Source: Frigoribacterium sp. JB110
Lineage (GTDB): Bacteria; Actinomycetota; Actinomycetes; Actinomycetales; Microbacteriaceae
Assembly (NCBI RefSeq): GCF_900163665.1
Contig: NZ_FUIA01000016.1
Coordinates: 186,001 to 250,000 of the forward strand
Direction of reading: 5' to 3'
DNA length: 64,000 nucleotides
Positions 52,034-60,430 of the stretch are shown in pieces. Positions within the stretch are counted from its first letter, which is position 1; each line of letters begins with the position of its first letter. Below the pieces are notes generated by a model that did not search any database, was not told the DNA's origin, and worked only from the letters and a program-made list of their open reading frames with translations. The translations under genes and the position numbers were made by a program.

Positions 52034-52441
52034 ATGATCATCGGGATCGGCGTCGACATCGTCGATGTCGAGCGCTTCCAGCAGCAGATCGAGGGGTCGC
52101 CGCGGCTCGCCGAGCGCCTGTTCAGCGCGCACGAGCGCGAGCTTCCGCTGCGATCGCTGGCCGCGCGCTACGCCGCCAAAGAAGCACTGATCAAAGCACT
52201 GGGCGGAAGCGAAGGCGTGAACTGGCGCGACATCGAGGTGCCGCGGCTCGGCGAGCGTCAGGCTCCGAGCTACGTGATCGACGGTGAGACGGCTGCGACG
52301 GTGACCGCCCGCGGAGTGACGAGCCTGCACCTGTCGCTCTCGCACGATGCAGGCCTCGCCGTCGCGTACACCGTGCTCGAGGGCGAGGCACCTGATGGAC
52401 GGGGCGCCGAACCGGATGGACGGGGCGAGGCGGATGACTGA
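52034..52441 (+). CDS. acpS: holo-acyl carrier protein synthase
   Basis: 135 residues, a little longer than the usual 115-125. Begins IIGIGVDIVDVERFQQQIEG with the Mg-binding aspartate, then RYAAKEALIKALGG and SLHLSLSHDAGLAVAYTVLE. It attaches phosphopantetheine from CoA to acyl carrier protein. After about residue 118 is an odd tail, with the heptad-spaced segment DGRGAEP/DGRGEAD arising from a 13-bp direct repeat (52394-52406 and 52415-52427). Start ATG 52034 follows glmS by 11 nt. Confidence 0.95.
   Translation: MIIGIGVDIVDVERFQQQIEGSPRLAERLFSAHERELPLRSLAARYAAKEALIKALGGSEGVNWRDIEVPRLGERQAPSYVIDGETAATVTARGVTSLHLSLSHDAGLAVAYTVLEGEAPDGRGAEPDGRGEADD
52394..52427 (+). repeat. 13-bp direct repeat in the acpS 3' end
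   Basis: GATGGACGGGGCG occurs at 52394-52406 and 52415-52427, 21 bp (7 codons) apart, producing the repeated DGRG in the protein tail. Confidence 0.8.
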
Positions 52442-52482
52442 GGCCCGGATGCGCTCGGCTCCAGGACGAAGAGGAACCAACC

Positions 52483-53637
52483 GTGCGTGAGAACGACCAG
52501 GCAGCGCCCCCGCGCGAGGCGATCGTCGACGCCTCGGCGATCGAGCACAACGTGCGGGTGCTGCGCGACATCGCGGGCACGCCGGAATGCATCGCGGTGG
52601 TCAAGGCCAACGGATACGGCCACGGTGCGCCGACAGCCGCGCGCGCCGCGCTCGCCGGAGGAGCGACCCGCCTCGGCGTCGCCGACATCCGTGAAGCGCT
52701 CGCCCTCCGTGAGGCGGGCATCACCGCGCCCGTCATTGCGTGGCTGCATGCGCCGGACGCCGACTTCGCCGAGGCGGCGCGCTCAGGCATCGAACTCGGG
52801 CTGTCGAGCTTCGCGCAGGTGCATGCGGCGGCGGCCGCGGGTGCGCGCACCGGCCGCTGCGTCGCAGCGCACCTCAAGCTGGAGACGGGTCTCGGCCGGA
52901 ACGGGGCCCACCGCAGCGAGTGGGACGAGCTGTTCGCGGCCGCCGCGGCCGAGGAGGCCGCGGGACACCTCAGGGTCGTCGGCATCTTCAGCCACCTCAG
53001 CGGCACGAGTCGCGCGGACGATCTCGCACAGGTCCAGGCGTTCCACGACGGGGTCGCCCTCGCCGAACAGCACGGCTTCGACGGGCGGCTGCGTCATATC
53101 GCCGCCACAGCAGCGGCCATCGACATCCCCGAGGCCAGGCTCGACGCCGTGCGGGTCGGCATCGGCATCTACGGCGTCTCGCCCCTCGCCGACCGCACAC
53201 CCTCCGACCTCGGGCTGCGCCCCGCGATGACGGTGCGCTCCAGGGTCGCTGCGGTGCGCAGGGTCGCCGCCGGTCACGGTGCCTCGTATGGGTACCGCTA
53301 CCGCGCGCCCAGGGAGACGACCTACGCGCTGGTGCCGCTCGGCTACGCCGACGGCATGCCGCGGCAGGCTTCGAACGCCGGCCCCGTCACCATCCGGGGC
53401 GAGCGCTTCCGCGTTGCCGGCACGATCGCGATGGACCAGTTCGTCGTCGATGTGGGGGATCTGCCCGTCGAGGTGGGCGACGAGGTGCTCGTGTTCGGCG
53501 ACCCCGCGGCGGGCGCCCCGCTGGCGGAGGAATGGGCGCAGGCCGCAGGCACGATCGGCTACGAGATCGTCACCCGCATCGGCCCCCGCGTCACCCGAAC
53601 CGATGGGCCGGGCCTGCGGCCCGCCGGGCTCACCTGA
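52483..53637 (+). CDS. alr: alanine racemase
   Basis: 384 residues. PLP-binding lysine near residue 41 in CIAVVKANGYGHGAPTAARA; the second catalytic residue, a tyrosine, in HGASYGYRYRAP; LGYADGMPRQASNAGPVTIR and TIAMDQFVVDVGDLPVEVGD close the beta domain. Supplies D-alanine for peptidoglycan. GTG 52483 has GAAGAGGAACC about 7 nt ahead. It lies between acpS and tsaE as in many actinobacteria. Confidence 0.97.
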   Translation: MRENDQAAPPREAIVDASAIEHNVRVLRDIAGTPECIAVVKANGYGHGAPTAARAALAGGATRLGVADIREALALREAGITAPVIAWLHAPDADFAEAARSGIELGLSSFAQVHAAAAAGARTGRCVAAHLKLETGLGRNGAHRSEWDELFAAAAAEEAAGHLRVVGIFSHLSGTSRADDLAQVQAFHDGVALAEQHGFDGRLRHIAATAAAIDIPEARLDAVRVGIGIYGVSPLADRTPSDLGLRPAMTVRSRVAAVRRVAAGHGASYGYRYRAPRETTYALVPLGYADGMPRQASNAGPVTIRGERFRVAGTIAMDQFVVDVGDLPVEVGDEVLVFGDPAAGAPLAEEWAQAAGTIGYEIVTRIGPRVTRTDGPGLRPAGLT

Positions 53638-53707
53638 CGCAAGATGTCGGTGAACTGCGGCGGAACGAGCATTTGGCGTCAGGTGAACCCGCGCGGAGCG
53701 CCGACGG

Positions 53708-53713
53708 TATGTT
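53708..53713 (+). promoter_or_regulatory. -10 box of tsaE
   Basis: TATGTT, predicting a start near 53721 and a short 28-nt leader that carries the GGGAGGAGG site. Confidence 0.45.
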
Positions 53714-53747
53714 GGATGGCTGGAAGGCGAGGACGGGAGGAGGCGCG

Positions 53748-54248
53748 GTGATCGCTGACGAGATGCTCGGCACGCACGAGGTGCCGGCGGCCGAGGTGAT
53801 GGAAGACCTCGGACGCCGGATCGGCGAGGGTCTCGTCGCCGGCGACCTGCTGGTGCTGACCGGTCCTCTCGGCGCGGGCAAGACGACCTTCACCCGCGGT
53901 CTCGCCGAGGGCATGGGCGTGCGCGGCCCGATCCAGAGCCCGACCTTCGTGATCGCCCGCACCCACCCGTCGCTCACCGGCGGTGCGCCGCTCGTGCACG
54001 CCGACGCCTATCGTGTCGGCGACGCGATGGAGCTCGATGATCTCGACATCGATGCCGACGCGTCCGTCGTCGTGATGGAATGGGGCAGGGGCAAGGCGGA
54101 GGGCCTTCGCGAGACGTGGTGGGAGGTCGAGATCGCCCGCCCCGTCGGCGGACGCGGAGCCGACACGATGTGCGGTGACGTGTCGCGCTCGGCCGAAGAC
54201 CTCGACGCCGACGCCCCGCGCATCGTGACCATCAGCCGCGCGCACTGA
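53748..54248 (+). CDS. tsaE: tRNA t6A modification ATPase TsaE
   Basis: 166 residues. Walker A LTGPLGAGKTTFTRGLAEGM, PIQSPTFVIARTHPS, and the Walker B-like LVHADAYRV and VVVMEWGRG stretches fit TsaE, the ATPase partner of TsaB-TsaD in making threonylcarbamoyladenosine at tRNA position 37. GTG 53748 is chosen because GGGAGGAGG lies 5 nt ahead; the frame is open to 52740 only because it is antiphase to alr. tsaB follows 167 bp downstream with its own -10 box. Confidence 0.93.
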   Translation: MIADEMLGTHEVPAAEVMEDLGRRIGEGLVAGDLLVLTGPLGAGKTTFTRGLAEGMGVRGPIQSPTFVIARTHPSLTGGAPLVHADAYRVGDAMELDDLDIDADASVVVMEWGRGKAEGLRETWWEVEIARPVGGRGADTMCGDVSRSAEDLDADAPRIVTISRAH

Positions 54249-54403
54249 CTGCACGCACGCACGACCGGCCGTCCGACCGTGCCCACCGCCGCTTCTGACG
54301 GCTCACGACCTGCGGAAGGCGCAGACGAACCGGATGGCGACCATTGCGGTACCGGGCGGGTAACGGTCCAGGTGCAATCAAGCCTCCTCCAGGTACGCGT
54401 CGA

Positions 54404-54409
54404 TACGCT
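54404..54409 (+). promoter_or_regulatory. -10 box of tsaB
   Basis: TACGCT with 6 nt to GTG 54416; leaderless. The rest of the 167-bp gap after tsaE (54249-54403) shows nothing I can name. Confidence 0.55.
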
Positions 54410-54415
54410 GGGAGC

Positions 54416-55093
54416 GTGATTCTCGCCGTCGATACGTCGATCGGGTCGACCGCAGCCGTGGTCGCTCCGGATGGCGTCGTGCTCGGTCACGCCGAGAGCG
54501 CCAGCCCGAGGGGGCACGCCGAGGTGATCGGCGATCTGCTCGTCGCGGCACTCGAAGACGCCGGCGTCGTGGCCGCCGAGATCACGCATGTGGCAACCGG
54601 CATGGGGCCGGGGCCGTTCACCGGCCTGCGCATCGGCATCGCGGCGGGTCGCGCGTTCGCCGTGGGGCGGGGAATCGACGTGGTGCCCGTGGCCAGTCAC
54701 GACGCCGCGGCGCTCGCTCACATCGAACGCACCGGTGACGGCGGCGCGTTCGCGATCGTGACCGATGCCCGACGCAGAGAGAACGCCGTCTCGGTGTACC
54801 GCGGTATCGACGAGCACGGCCTGCCGGTCAGGATCTCCGGGCCTGAGCTTCACCCGCAGGCCGCCGACCTCGCAGCGATCCTGCCGAGCGCGACCGTGAT
54901 CGTGCCGACCGGCACCGCCGCTGATGATGCGAATCCAGCAGATGCACCCACCTCGATCATCCGGGCCGCCGACCTCGGCCGCGTCGCGGCCCGCGTACTC
55001 GCCGCGGGTGTCGCACCGGGAGCGGACGAGCCCCTGTACCTGCGATCGCCCGACGTCACGGTCGGCCATGTCCGCAAGCGGGTGAGCACATGA
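54416..55093 (+). CDS. tsaB: tRNA t6A modification protein TsaB
   Basis: 225 residues. ASKHA-fold protein starting ILAVDTSIGSTAAVVAPDGV with THVATGMGPGPFTGLRIGIA, the diagnostic stretch of TsaB, the inactive TsaD paralogue that scaffolds the t6A complex. GTG 54416 is chosen over the longer frame to 54344 because of the -10 box 6 nt ahead. It overlaps rimI by 4 nt (ATGA). Confidence 0.95.
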   Translation: MILAVDTSIGSTAAVVAPDGVVLGHAESASPRGHAEVIGDLLVAALEDAGVVAAEITHVATGMGPGPFTGLRIGIAAGRAFAVGRGIDVVPVASHDAAALAHIERTGDGGAFAIVTDARRRENAVSVYRGIDEHGLPVRISGPELHPQAADLAAILPSATVIVPTGTAADDANPADAPTSIIRAADLGRVAARVLAAGVAPGADEPLYLRSPDVTVGHVRKRVST

Positions 55094-55638
55094 CGGGCGG
55101 GGTCGAGGCGCACGGCGCCGCCAACATGCACGCCGCCGAGACGGTCGCAGTCGACATCCGCATCGCAACTCCGAACGACCTCGCCGCGATCATGGCGATC
55201 GAGCGGGGCTCGTTCGCGACCGACGCGTGGAGCGAGTCGTCGATGGCGGCGGAGCTGGCCAGCCCGCACGGCCGCTACCTCGTCGTCGAACGCGGGGGAG
55301 ACGTGGTCGGGTACGGCGGACTGCGTGCCATCCCCGGCGCCAAGGACGGCGACATCCAGACGATTGCGCTCGCCGCCGCCGCGCGCGGCTCCGGACGGGG
55401 CAGGGCGCTGCTGCGCGCACTGCTCGACGCCGCAGCGCAGCGCCGCGTGCGCGAGGTGTTCCTCGAGGTGCGCGCCGACAACCCGACGGCGCACGGGCTG
55501 TACGTCTCAGAAGGGTTCGAGGAGATCGGCAGGCGTCCGAGGTACTACCAGCCGGACGACGTCGACGCGATCGTGATGAAGCTCGACGTGCGCAGATGGC
55601 AGGAGCGAACGGATCCGGATGAGGAGGTGCGCCGATGA
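55090..55638 (+). CDS. rimI: ribosomal protein S18 alanine N-acetyltransferase-like
   Basis: 182 residues of the GNAT fold. [20 protein letters not shown] at the start of the domain, acetyl-CoA loop [20 protein letters not shown], then [20 protein letters not shown] and [19 protein letters not shown], all typical of RimI. About 25 residues precede the fold; an internal start may be used. Its position between tsaB and tsaD with 4-nt overlaps on both sides is the usual actinobacterial order and supports the name; the real substrate is inferred. Confidence 0.9.
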   Translation: MTGGVEAHGAANMHAAETVAVDIRIATPNDLAAIMAIERGSFATDAWSESSMAAELASPHGRYLVVERGGDVVGYGGLRAIPGAKDGDIQTIALAAAARGSGRGRALLRALLDAAAQRRVREVFLEVRADNPTAHGLYVSEGFEEIGRRPRYYQPDDVDAIVMKLDVRRWQERTDPDEEVRR

Positions 55639-56729
55639 CGGAACAGACCGCAGCCGACGCGACCGCGTCATCTGGGCCCCTCGTGCTGGGCATCGAGACC
55701 AGCTGCGACGAGACCGGCATCGGCATCGTGCGCGGCCGCACGCTGCTGAGCAACACGATCGCCAGCAGCATGGACGAGCACTCCCGTTTCGGCGGCGTGG
55801 TTCCCGAGGTCGCCGCGCGCGCGCACCTGGAGGCGCTGCAGCCGGCCATCGAGCGTGCGGTCGCCGAGGCGGGCATCCGGCTGGGCGACCTCGACGCGGT
55901 TGCGGTGACGAGCGGACCGGGGCTGGCAGGGGCGCTGATGATCGGCGTCGGCGCGGCGAAGGCGCTTGCCGTGTCCCTCGGCAAGCCGCTGTACGCCGTG
56001 AACCACCTGGTCGGGCACATCGCCGCGGACATCCTGACGGAGGGCACCGAGCCGCTCGAGTACCCGACGATCGCGCTGCTCGTCTCCGGCGGGCACACGT
56101 CGCTGCTGCACGTGCGCGATCTCACGACCGATGTCGAGATGCTCGGTGAGACGATCGACGACGCCGCAGGGGAGGCGTTCGACAAGGTCGCGCGCATCCT
56201 CGGCCTGCCGTATCCGGGGGGTCCGCAGATCGACCAGGCGGCGCTGGAAGGCGACCCCGACGCGATCCGGTTCCCCCGGGGGCTGTCGCGGGCGAGTGAC
56301 AGGGAGAAGCACAGATGGGACTTCTCGTTCTCCGGCCTGAAGACCTCTGTGGCCAGGTGGATCGAACAGCGAGAAGCGGCGGATGAGCCGATTCCGGTGG
56401 CCGACGTGGCGGCGAGCTTTCGCGAGGCGGTCGTCGACGTGCTCGTCACCAAGGCGCTCGACGCGTGCGAGGAGAGGGGTGTTCCGCGCCTGCTGCTCGG
56501 CGGAGGCGTGATCGCGAACAAGCGGCTGCGCGACGTGGCGACCCGGCGCGCGGCTGAGCGGGGTGTGACGGTGCGGATCCCGCCGCTGAGCCTGTGCACC
56601 GACAACGGCGCTATGATCGCCGGGCTCGCGGCCGAGCTGATCGCGTCGGGTCGGAGGCCGTCGACACTGGTGTTCGGCGCCGACTCGACGCTGCCGGTCA
56701 CCGAGATACAGGTGGCCGAGGCGCCATGA
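55635..56729 (+). CDS. tsaD: tRNA threonylcarbamoyladenosine transferase TsaD
   Basis: 364 residues, the catalytic subunit of the t6A complex. Starts [20 protein letters not shown]; metal-binding histidines in [64 protein letters not shown] and [16 protein letters not shown]. All key residues look intact. It overlaps rimI by 4 nt and the following small gene by 4 nt, so four or more genes share translation coupling. Confidence 0.98.
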   Translation: MTEQTAADATASSGPLVLGIETSCDETGIGIVRGRTLLSNTIASSMDEHSRFGGVVPEVAARAHLEALQPAIERAVAEAGIRLGDLDAVAVTSGPGLAGALMIGVGAAKALAVSLGKPLYAVNHLVGHIAADILTEGTEPLEYPTIALLVSGGHTSLLHVRDLTTDVEMLGETIDDAAGEAFDKVARILGLPYPGGPQIDQAALEGDPDAIRFPRGLSRASDREKHRWDFSFSGLKTSVARWIEQREAADEPIPVADVAASFREAVVDVLVTKALDACEERGVPRLLLGGGVIANKRLRDVATRRAAERGVTVRIPPLSLCTDNGAMIAGLAAELIASGRRPSTLVFGADSTLPVTEIQVAEAP

Positions 56730-57160
56730 GCACACCCTCGCGTGCCGACGACCCGGCGAAGCTGATCGAGGAGCTCGCCGGCGATCGGCCGAGCCCTGCT
56801 GAACCTCGCGTCGAGTCCGGAGGGCCCGCAGTATCGCGCGCGGAGCAGCGCGCGGCAGCGGCGCGCGAGGAGAAGCGTCGCCACGAGCGTCGCGAACCGA
56901 AGCGCTGGAAACCGCCGCAGCCGCTGGCCGGGTGGGCGCTGATGTGCGCGATGTTCGGCCTGTCGATGTCGTGGTTCATGCCGTGGGCGATGCCCGTATC
57001 GATTCTGGGCGTGATCCTCGGTTCGGTCGCGCTGTCCCGCCGCTGGGAGGACCGCGCGTCAGCCGGCTGGGCCCTCGGCCTCGGCATCGTCGGCACCGCA
57101 TCCGCCGCCTTCTGGGCTCTCTGGATCTACAACGCCATCCAGACCGTCCCCGCCGCCTGA
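56726..57160 (+). CDS. small two-helix membrane protein (DUF4190-like)
   Basis: 144 residues. About 75 charged, alanine-rich residues ([40 protein letters not shown]) lead into two hydrophobic hairpins: [20 protein letters not shown] with [20 protein letters not shown], and [20 protein letters not shown]. This layout resembles the DUF4190 type, but I place it there only tentatively. ATG 56726 overlaps the tsaD stop, so it is likely expressed with the t6A genes; no functional link is visible. Confidence 0.75.
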   Translation: MSTPSRADDPAKLIEELAGDRPSPAEPRVESGGPAVSRAEQRAAAAREEKRRHERREPKRWKPPQPLAGWALMCAMFGLSMSWFMPWAMPVSILGVILGSVALSRRWEDRASAGWALGLGIVGTASAAFWALWIYNAIQTVPAA

Positions 57161-57179
57161 CGGCCTCGCGTCCCGCTCG

Positions 57180-57247
57180 CGAGATGCGCACTTCTCATCG
57201 AGATGCGCACCTCTGGACGCGATCTCGTCGTAGAAGTACGCATCTCG
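57180..57247 (+). repeat. 68-bp palindromic element, copy 7 (forward)
   Basis: Exactly 68 bp from CGAGATGCGCACTTCTCATC to TAGAAGTACGCATCTCG with the internal GAGATGCGCACC motif. Same orientation as copies 1, 4 and 5. Lies 20 bp after the small membrane protein gene and 20 bp ahead of the proC -10 box. Confidence 0.88.
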
Positions 57248-57266
57248 GCAGCCGGAGACCCGCGCC

Positions 57267-57272
57267 TAGACT
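57267..57272 (+). promoter_or_regulatory. -10 box of proC
   Basis: TAGACT with 7 nt to ATG 57280; leaderless pattern identical to glmS. Confidence 0.6.
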
Positions 57273-57279
57273 GGGACGC

Positions 57280-58119
57280 ATGACGGATGAGCTGCCATCG
57301 ATCGCATTCCTCGGAGCCGGTTCGATGGGAGGGGCGATCCTGCGCGGGCTCGTCGCCAGCGCCATCCCGGTCTCCGGCGGCATCCGGGTCACGAACCGGA
57401 CCGCCGAGAAAGCCGCCGCTCTCGCCGAGCTCGACGGCGTCGAGTCGATCGCGCTGTCGGAGCATCCGGACGGCAACGTCGAAGCGGTCGCCGGATCGCG
57501 GGTCGTCGTCGTCGGAGTGAAGCCGCAGATGGTCGGCGATCTGCTCACGCAGCTCGCACCGCACCTGCGTGAGGACGCGATCGTGGTCAGCATCGCCGCC
57601 GGCGTGACGCTCGGGACGTTCGAGCGGCACCTGCCAGGTGCGGCCGTGGTGCGATCCATGCCGAACACTCCGTCGACAGCCGGCAAGGGCGTCACCGGCA
57701 TCGCCGGCGGCACGCATGCCACCGATGAGGACATCCGGATCGTGCGCCGTCTGTTCGAGACCGTCGGCGACGTCTTCGAGGTGGCCGGTGATGACGGCAT
57801 CGACGCCATCTCGACGATCACCGGCTCCGGCCCCGCGTATGTGTTCCTGCTCATCGAGGAGTTCACGAAGGCGGCGAGGCACCAGGGCTTCGGCGACGAG
57901 GACGCCGCGCGGCTGGCCGCTGCGACGTTCGCCGGCGCGACCGCACTGCTCGACGCGTCCGGCGACGAACCAGCCGAGCTGCGCCGCCGCGTCACGAGCC
58001 CCCATGGCACGACCGAGCGCGCAGTCGAGGTGCTGCAGGCGGCTGACCTCGGCGGCACGTTCTCGGCCGCGACCGACGCCGCCTACGCCCGTGCGAAGGA
58101 GCTCGCCGCCGGAGCGTAG
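57280..58119 (+). CDS. proC: pyrroline-5-carboxylate reductase
   Basis: 279 residues, normal ProC, making proline with NAD(P)H. N-terminal IAFLGAGSMGGAILRGLVAS; VVVVGVKPQMVGDLL; VRSMPNTPSTAGKGVTGIAG; the C-terminal dimer domain has STITGSGPAYVFLLIEEFTK and SPHGTTERAVEVLQAADLGG. ATG 57280 is chosen because of the -10 box at 57267; the frame is open to 56932 but that part is antiphase to the previous gene and contains repeat copy 7. Confidence 0.97.
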   Translation: MTDELPSIAFLGAGSMGGAILRGLVASAIPVSGGIRVTNRTAEKAAALAELDGVESIALSEHPDGNVEAVAGSRVVVVGVKPQMVGDLLTQLAPHLREDAIVVSIAAGVTLGTFERHLPGAAVVRSMPNTPSTAGKGVTGIAGGTHATDEDIRIVRRLFETVGDVFEVAGDDGIDAISTITGSGPAYVFLLIEEFTKAARHQGFGDEDAARLAAATFAGATALLDASGDEPAELRRRVTSPHGTTERAVEVLQAADLGGTFSAATDAAYARAKELAAGA

Positions 58120-58140
58120 CGACCGCGGCACCTGGTTCGC

Positions 58141-58167
58141 GCCTCGTCGCCGGCCCGACGACGAGGC
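58141..58167 (+). terminator. hairpin after proC
   Basis: Nine-bp stem GCCTCGTCG/CGACGAGGC with a 9-nt loop, 21 nt after the stop. There is no T-run. Confidence 0.5.
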
Positions 58168-58218
58168 CGCTGCGCCGGGCGCGACGCCGCCCTGAGTTGC
58201 ACGGCGGCGGAATGGGCG

Positions 58219-58224
58219 TACGCT
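58219..58224 (+). promoter_or_regulatory. -10 box of the first potassium transporter pair
   Basis: TACGCT with 8 nt to GTG 58233. Confidence 0.45.
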
Positions 58225-58232
58225 CAACCCTC

Positions 58233-59609
58233 GTGACGCGAAAAGCGCAGAGGCGCGAGCGATCGTTCCGGACCCGGGTCCGATTCATCCGGGCCCTCGC
58301 TCCCGCGCAGGTGATCGTGATCGGCTTCGGCCTGACCGCACTTGTCGGTGCAACCCTGCTGTGGCTGCCGATCTCGAGCGTCGACGGCTCCGCGAGCATC
58401 GTCGAAGCGCTGTTCACCGCTGTCTCCGCGCTGTGCGTGACGGGCCTGGTCGTCGTCGACACGGCGGTGCACTGGAGCCCGTTCGGACTGGGCGTGATCC
58501 TCGCCCTCATCCAGCTCGGCGGCCTCGGCATCATGGTGTTCGCCGCGATGGTCGGGATCGTGCTCGCCCGGCGGGTGTCGGTGAGAACCCGGATGAACAC
58601 GGCGCTCGAAACGAAGTCCGCCGGCCTGCCCGATGTGGGGCGTCTGGTGCGGAACATCGTCAGGACGTCGCTGACGATCGAGGCCGTGCTGGCGGCGCTG
58701 CTGGCCGCGCGATTCGCATTCGGCTACGGATACGATGCGCCGAAGGCCGTGTGGCACGGCGTCTTCCACTCTGTGTCGGCCTTCAACAACGCCGGCTTCG
58801 CGCTGTACAGCGACAGCATGGTGCGCTTCGTCGCAGACCCGTGGATCACATTGCCGATGTGCGCCGCAATCGTGCTCGGCGGGCTCGGCTTCCCTGTGCT
58901 GCGCGAGCTCGCTCGAGAGTGGCGCAAGCCGCTGCACTGGTCGATGAACACACGGATCGTGCTGCCCGTCACCGCGGCACTGCTGCTGATCGGGTGGCTC
59001 GCGATCGCGGTGATCGAGTGGAACAACCCGCGCACTCTCGGCGCGGAGAGCGGCTGGACACGTGTGCTCGCGGCGCTGTTCCACTCCGTGCAGACCAGAA
59101 CGGCTGGCTTCAACTCCATCGACGTCGGCGCCATGCACGACGAGACGTGGCTGATCATGGATGTGCTGATGTTCATCGGCGGCGGCCCAGGCGGCACAGC
59201 CGGCGGCATCAAGGTGACCACGTTCGCAGTGCTGTTCTTCATCCTGGTCACCGAGCTGCGCGGCGGAACCGCGGTGAACATCTTCGGCAAGCGGCTCGCG
59301 CGCTCCGTGCACCGCCAGGCGATCGCGGTCGTGCTGCTGTCGCTCGCAGCGGTGATGGGCGCAACGGTGGCGATCCTCGCCATGACCGACCTCGACCTCG
59401 ACCGTGTGCTCTTCGAGACGATCTCGGCGTTCGCGACGGTCGGCCTGTCCACCGGTATCACCGGCGACCTTCCGGCTGCGGGCCAGCTGTGCCTCGTCGT
59501 GCTGATGTTCCTCGGCCGAATCGGCCCGCTCACCCTCGGTTCGGCACTCGCACTGCGCGAGCGCCGCGCATCCTACGAGCTTCCGAAGGAGCGACCGGTC
59601 ATCGGCTGA
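58233..59609 (+). CDS. TrkH/KtrB-family potassium transporter, copy 1
   Basis: 458 residues, the membrane pore of a K+ uptake system with a cytoplasmic KtrA/TrkA partner. The four pore loops with their filter glycines can be seen: TAVSALCVTGLVVVD, HSVSAFNNAGFALYS, HSVQTRTAGFNSIDV and ETISAFATVGLSTGI. The gating-loop region FIGGGPGGTAGGIKVTTFAV is intact. GTG 58233 is preferred, 8 nt after TACGCT. The regulatory subunit gene follows after 23 nt. A second pair lies tail to tail at 60431-62608. Confidence 0.94.
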   Translation: MTRKAQRRERSFRTRVRFIRALAPAQVIVIGFGLTALVGATLLWLPISSVDGSASIVEALFTAVSALCVTGLVVVDTAVHWSPFGLGVILALIQLGGLGIMVFAAMVGIVLARRVSVRTRMNTALETKSAGLPDVGRLVRNIVRTSLTIEAVLAALLAARFAFGYGYDAPKAVWHGVFHSVSAFNNAGFALYSDSMVRFVADPWITLPMCAAIVLGGLGFPVLRELAREWRKPLHWSMNTRIVLPVTAALLLIGWLAIAVIEWNNPRTLGAESGWTRVLAALFHSVQTRTAGFNSIDVGAMHDETWLIMDVLMFIGGGPGGTAGGIKVTTFAVLFFILVTELRGGTAVNIFGKRLARSVHRQAIAVVLLSLAAVMGATVAILAMTDLDLDRVLFETISAFATVGLSTGITGDLPAAGQLCLVVLMFLGRIGPLTLGSALALRERRASYELPKERPVIG

Positions 59610-59632
59610 CCGGCGCAGAAAGGACGACATCC

Positions 59633-60328
59633 ATGGGTTCATTCCTCTCGTTCGGGGAGAAGTCCCGCCATATCGCCGAGGCCGATTCGGTCGCCGTGAT
59701 CGGGCTCGGACGGTTCGGGCGCTCCGTTGCGCTCGAGCTGATGGCGTCGGGAACGGAGGTGCTCGGCATCGACTCCGATCCGGATACGGTGCGGGCGCTG
59801 AACGGGCAGCTCACACAGGTCGTGCGCGCCGACGCGTCGAAGGAGGACGTGCTGCGGCAGCTGGCCGTGCAGGACTTCGATCGAGCAGTGGTGGCGATCA
59901 CCGGCGACCTGAAGGCGTCGATCCTCGTCACCTCGATGCTGCTCAAGCTCGGCGGGCCGGTCGTCTGGGCCAAGGCCAGGGATGAGCAGCACGGCACGAT
60001 CCTGGAGCAGCTCGGCGTGCACCACACCGTGTATCCCGAGGCGGACATGGGGCGTCGTGTCGCCCATCTCGTGCGCGGCGCGGCCAAGGACTACCTCGAG
60101 ATCGACCACGGCTACGCGCTCGTCAAGGTCGCCGCCCCGAGCGAGATCCAGGGCACGCCGCTGGGTCAGACGGAGCTGCGCAAGCGCCGCGGCGTCACCA
60201 TCGCGGCATGGCGCTCGGGCGAGGGCGAGTGGCAGTACGCCGACAGCGCCACGACCCTGGGCCCTGGTGACACCGTGCTCGCTGTGGGCCCCACCAAGCG
60301 CGTGGAAGGATTCGCGCAGCTGCAGTAG
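59633..60328 (+). CDS. potassium uptake regulatory subunit (RCK/TrkA-type), copy 1
   Basis: 231 residues. An N-terminal RCK (Rossmann) domain with VAVIGLGRFGRSVALELMAS and VVRADASKEDVLRQLAVQDF is followed by a TrkA-C domain from about residue 145 (YALVKVAAPSEIQGTPLGQT, GDTVLAVGPTKRVEGFAQL). It binds nucleotides and gates the adjacent TrkH/KtrB pore. ATG 59633 has AGAAAGGACG about 9 nt ahead. The long frame back to 58361 is antiphase to the pore gene. Confidence 0.94.
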   Translation: MGSFLSFGEKSRHIAEADSVAVIGLGRFGRSVALELMASGTEVLGIDSDPDTVRALNGQLTQVVRADASKEDVLRQLAVQDFDRAVVAITGDLKASILVTSMLLKLGGPVVWAKARDEQHGTILEQLGVHHTVYPEADMGRRVAHLVRGAAKDYLEIDHGYALVKVAAPSEIQGTPLGQTELRKRRGVTIAAWRSGEGEWQYADSATTLGPGDTVLAVGPTKRVEGFAQLQ

Positions 60329-60335
60329 GGCCCGT

Positions 60336-60374
60336 TCGTCTGCGTCGTGCGCTGGGTTGCCACGACGCAGACGA
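60336..60374. terminator. inverted repeat between the convergent potassium genes
   Basis: Fourteen-bp perfect stem TCGTCTGCGTCGTG/CACGACGCAGACGA with an 11-nt loop, 7 nt after the copy 1 regulator. The tail cgacaaagg is AT-poor. It is shared by the two convergent units and may end both. Confidence 0.65.
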
Positions 60375-60430
60375 CGACAAAGGCACAAACGAAGCGCACG
60401 GCTGCCGCGCGGGCGCTCGCTCGGCGACGC

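Noticed and set aside
7215..57247. 68-bp elements as a CRISPR array
   Set aside because: Copies are tens of kilobases apart, in both orientations, and imperfect; there are no spacers in regular order and no cas genes.
58361..60328. 655-residue frame ending in the potassium regulatory subunit
   Set aside because: Only the last 231 residues are protein-like; the rest is antiphase to the pore gene.
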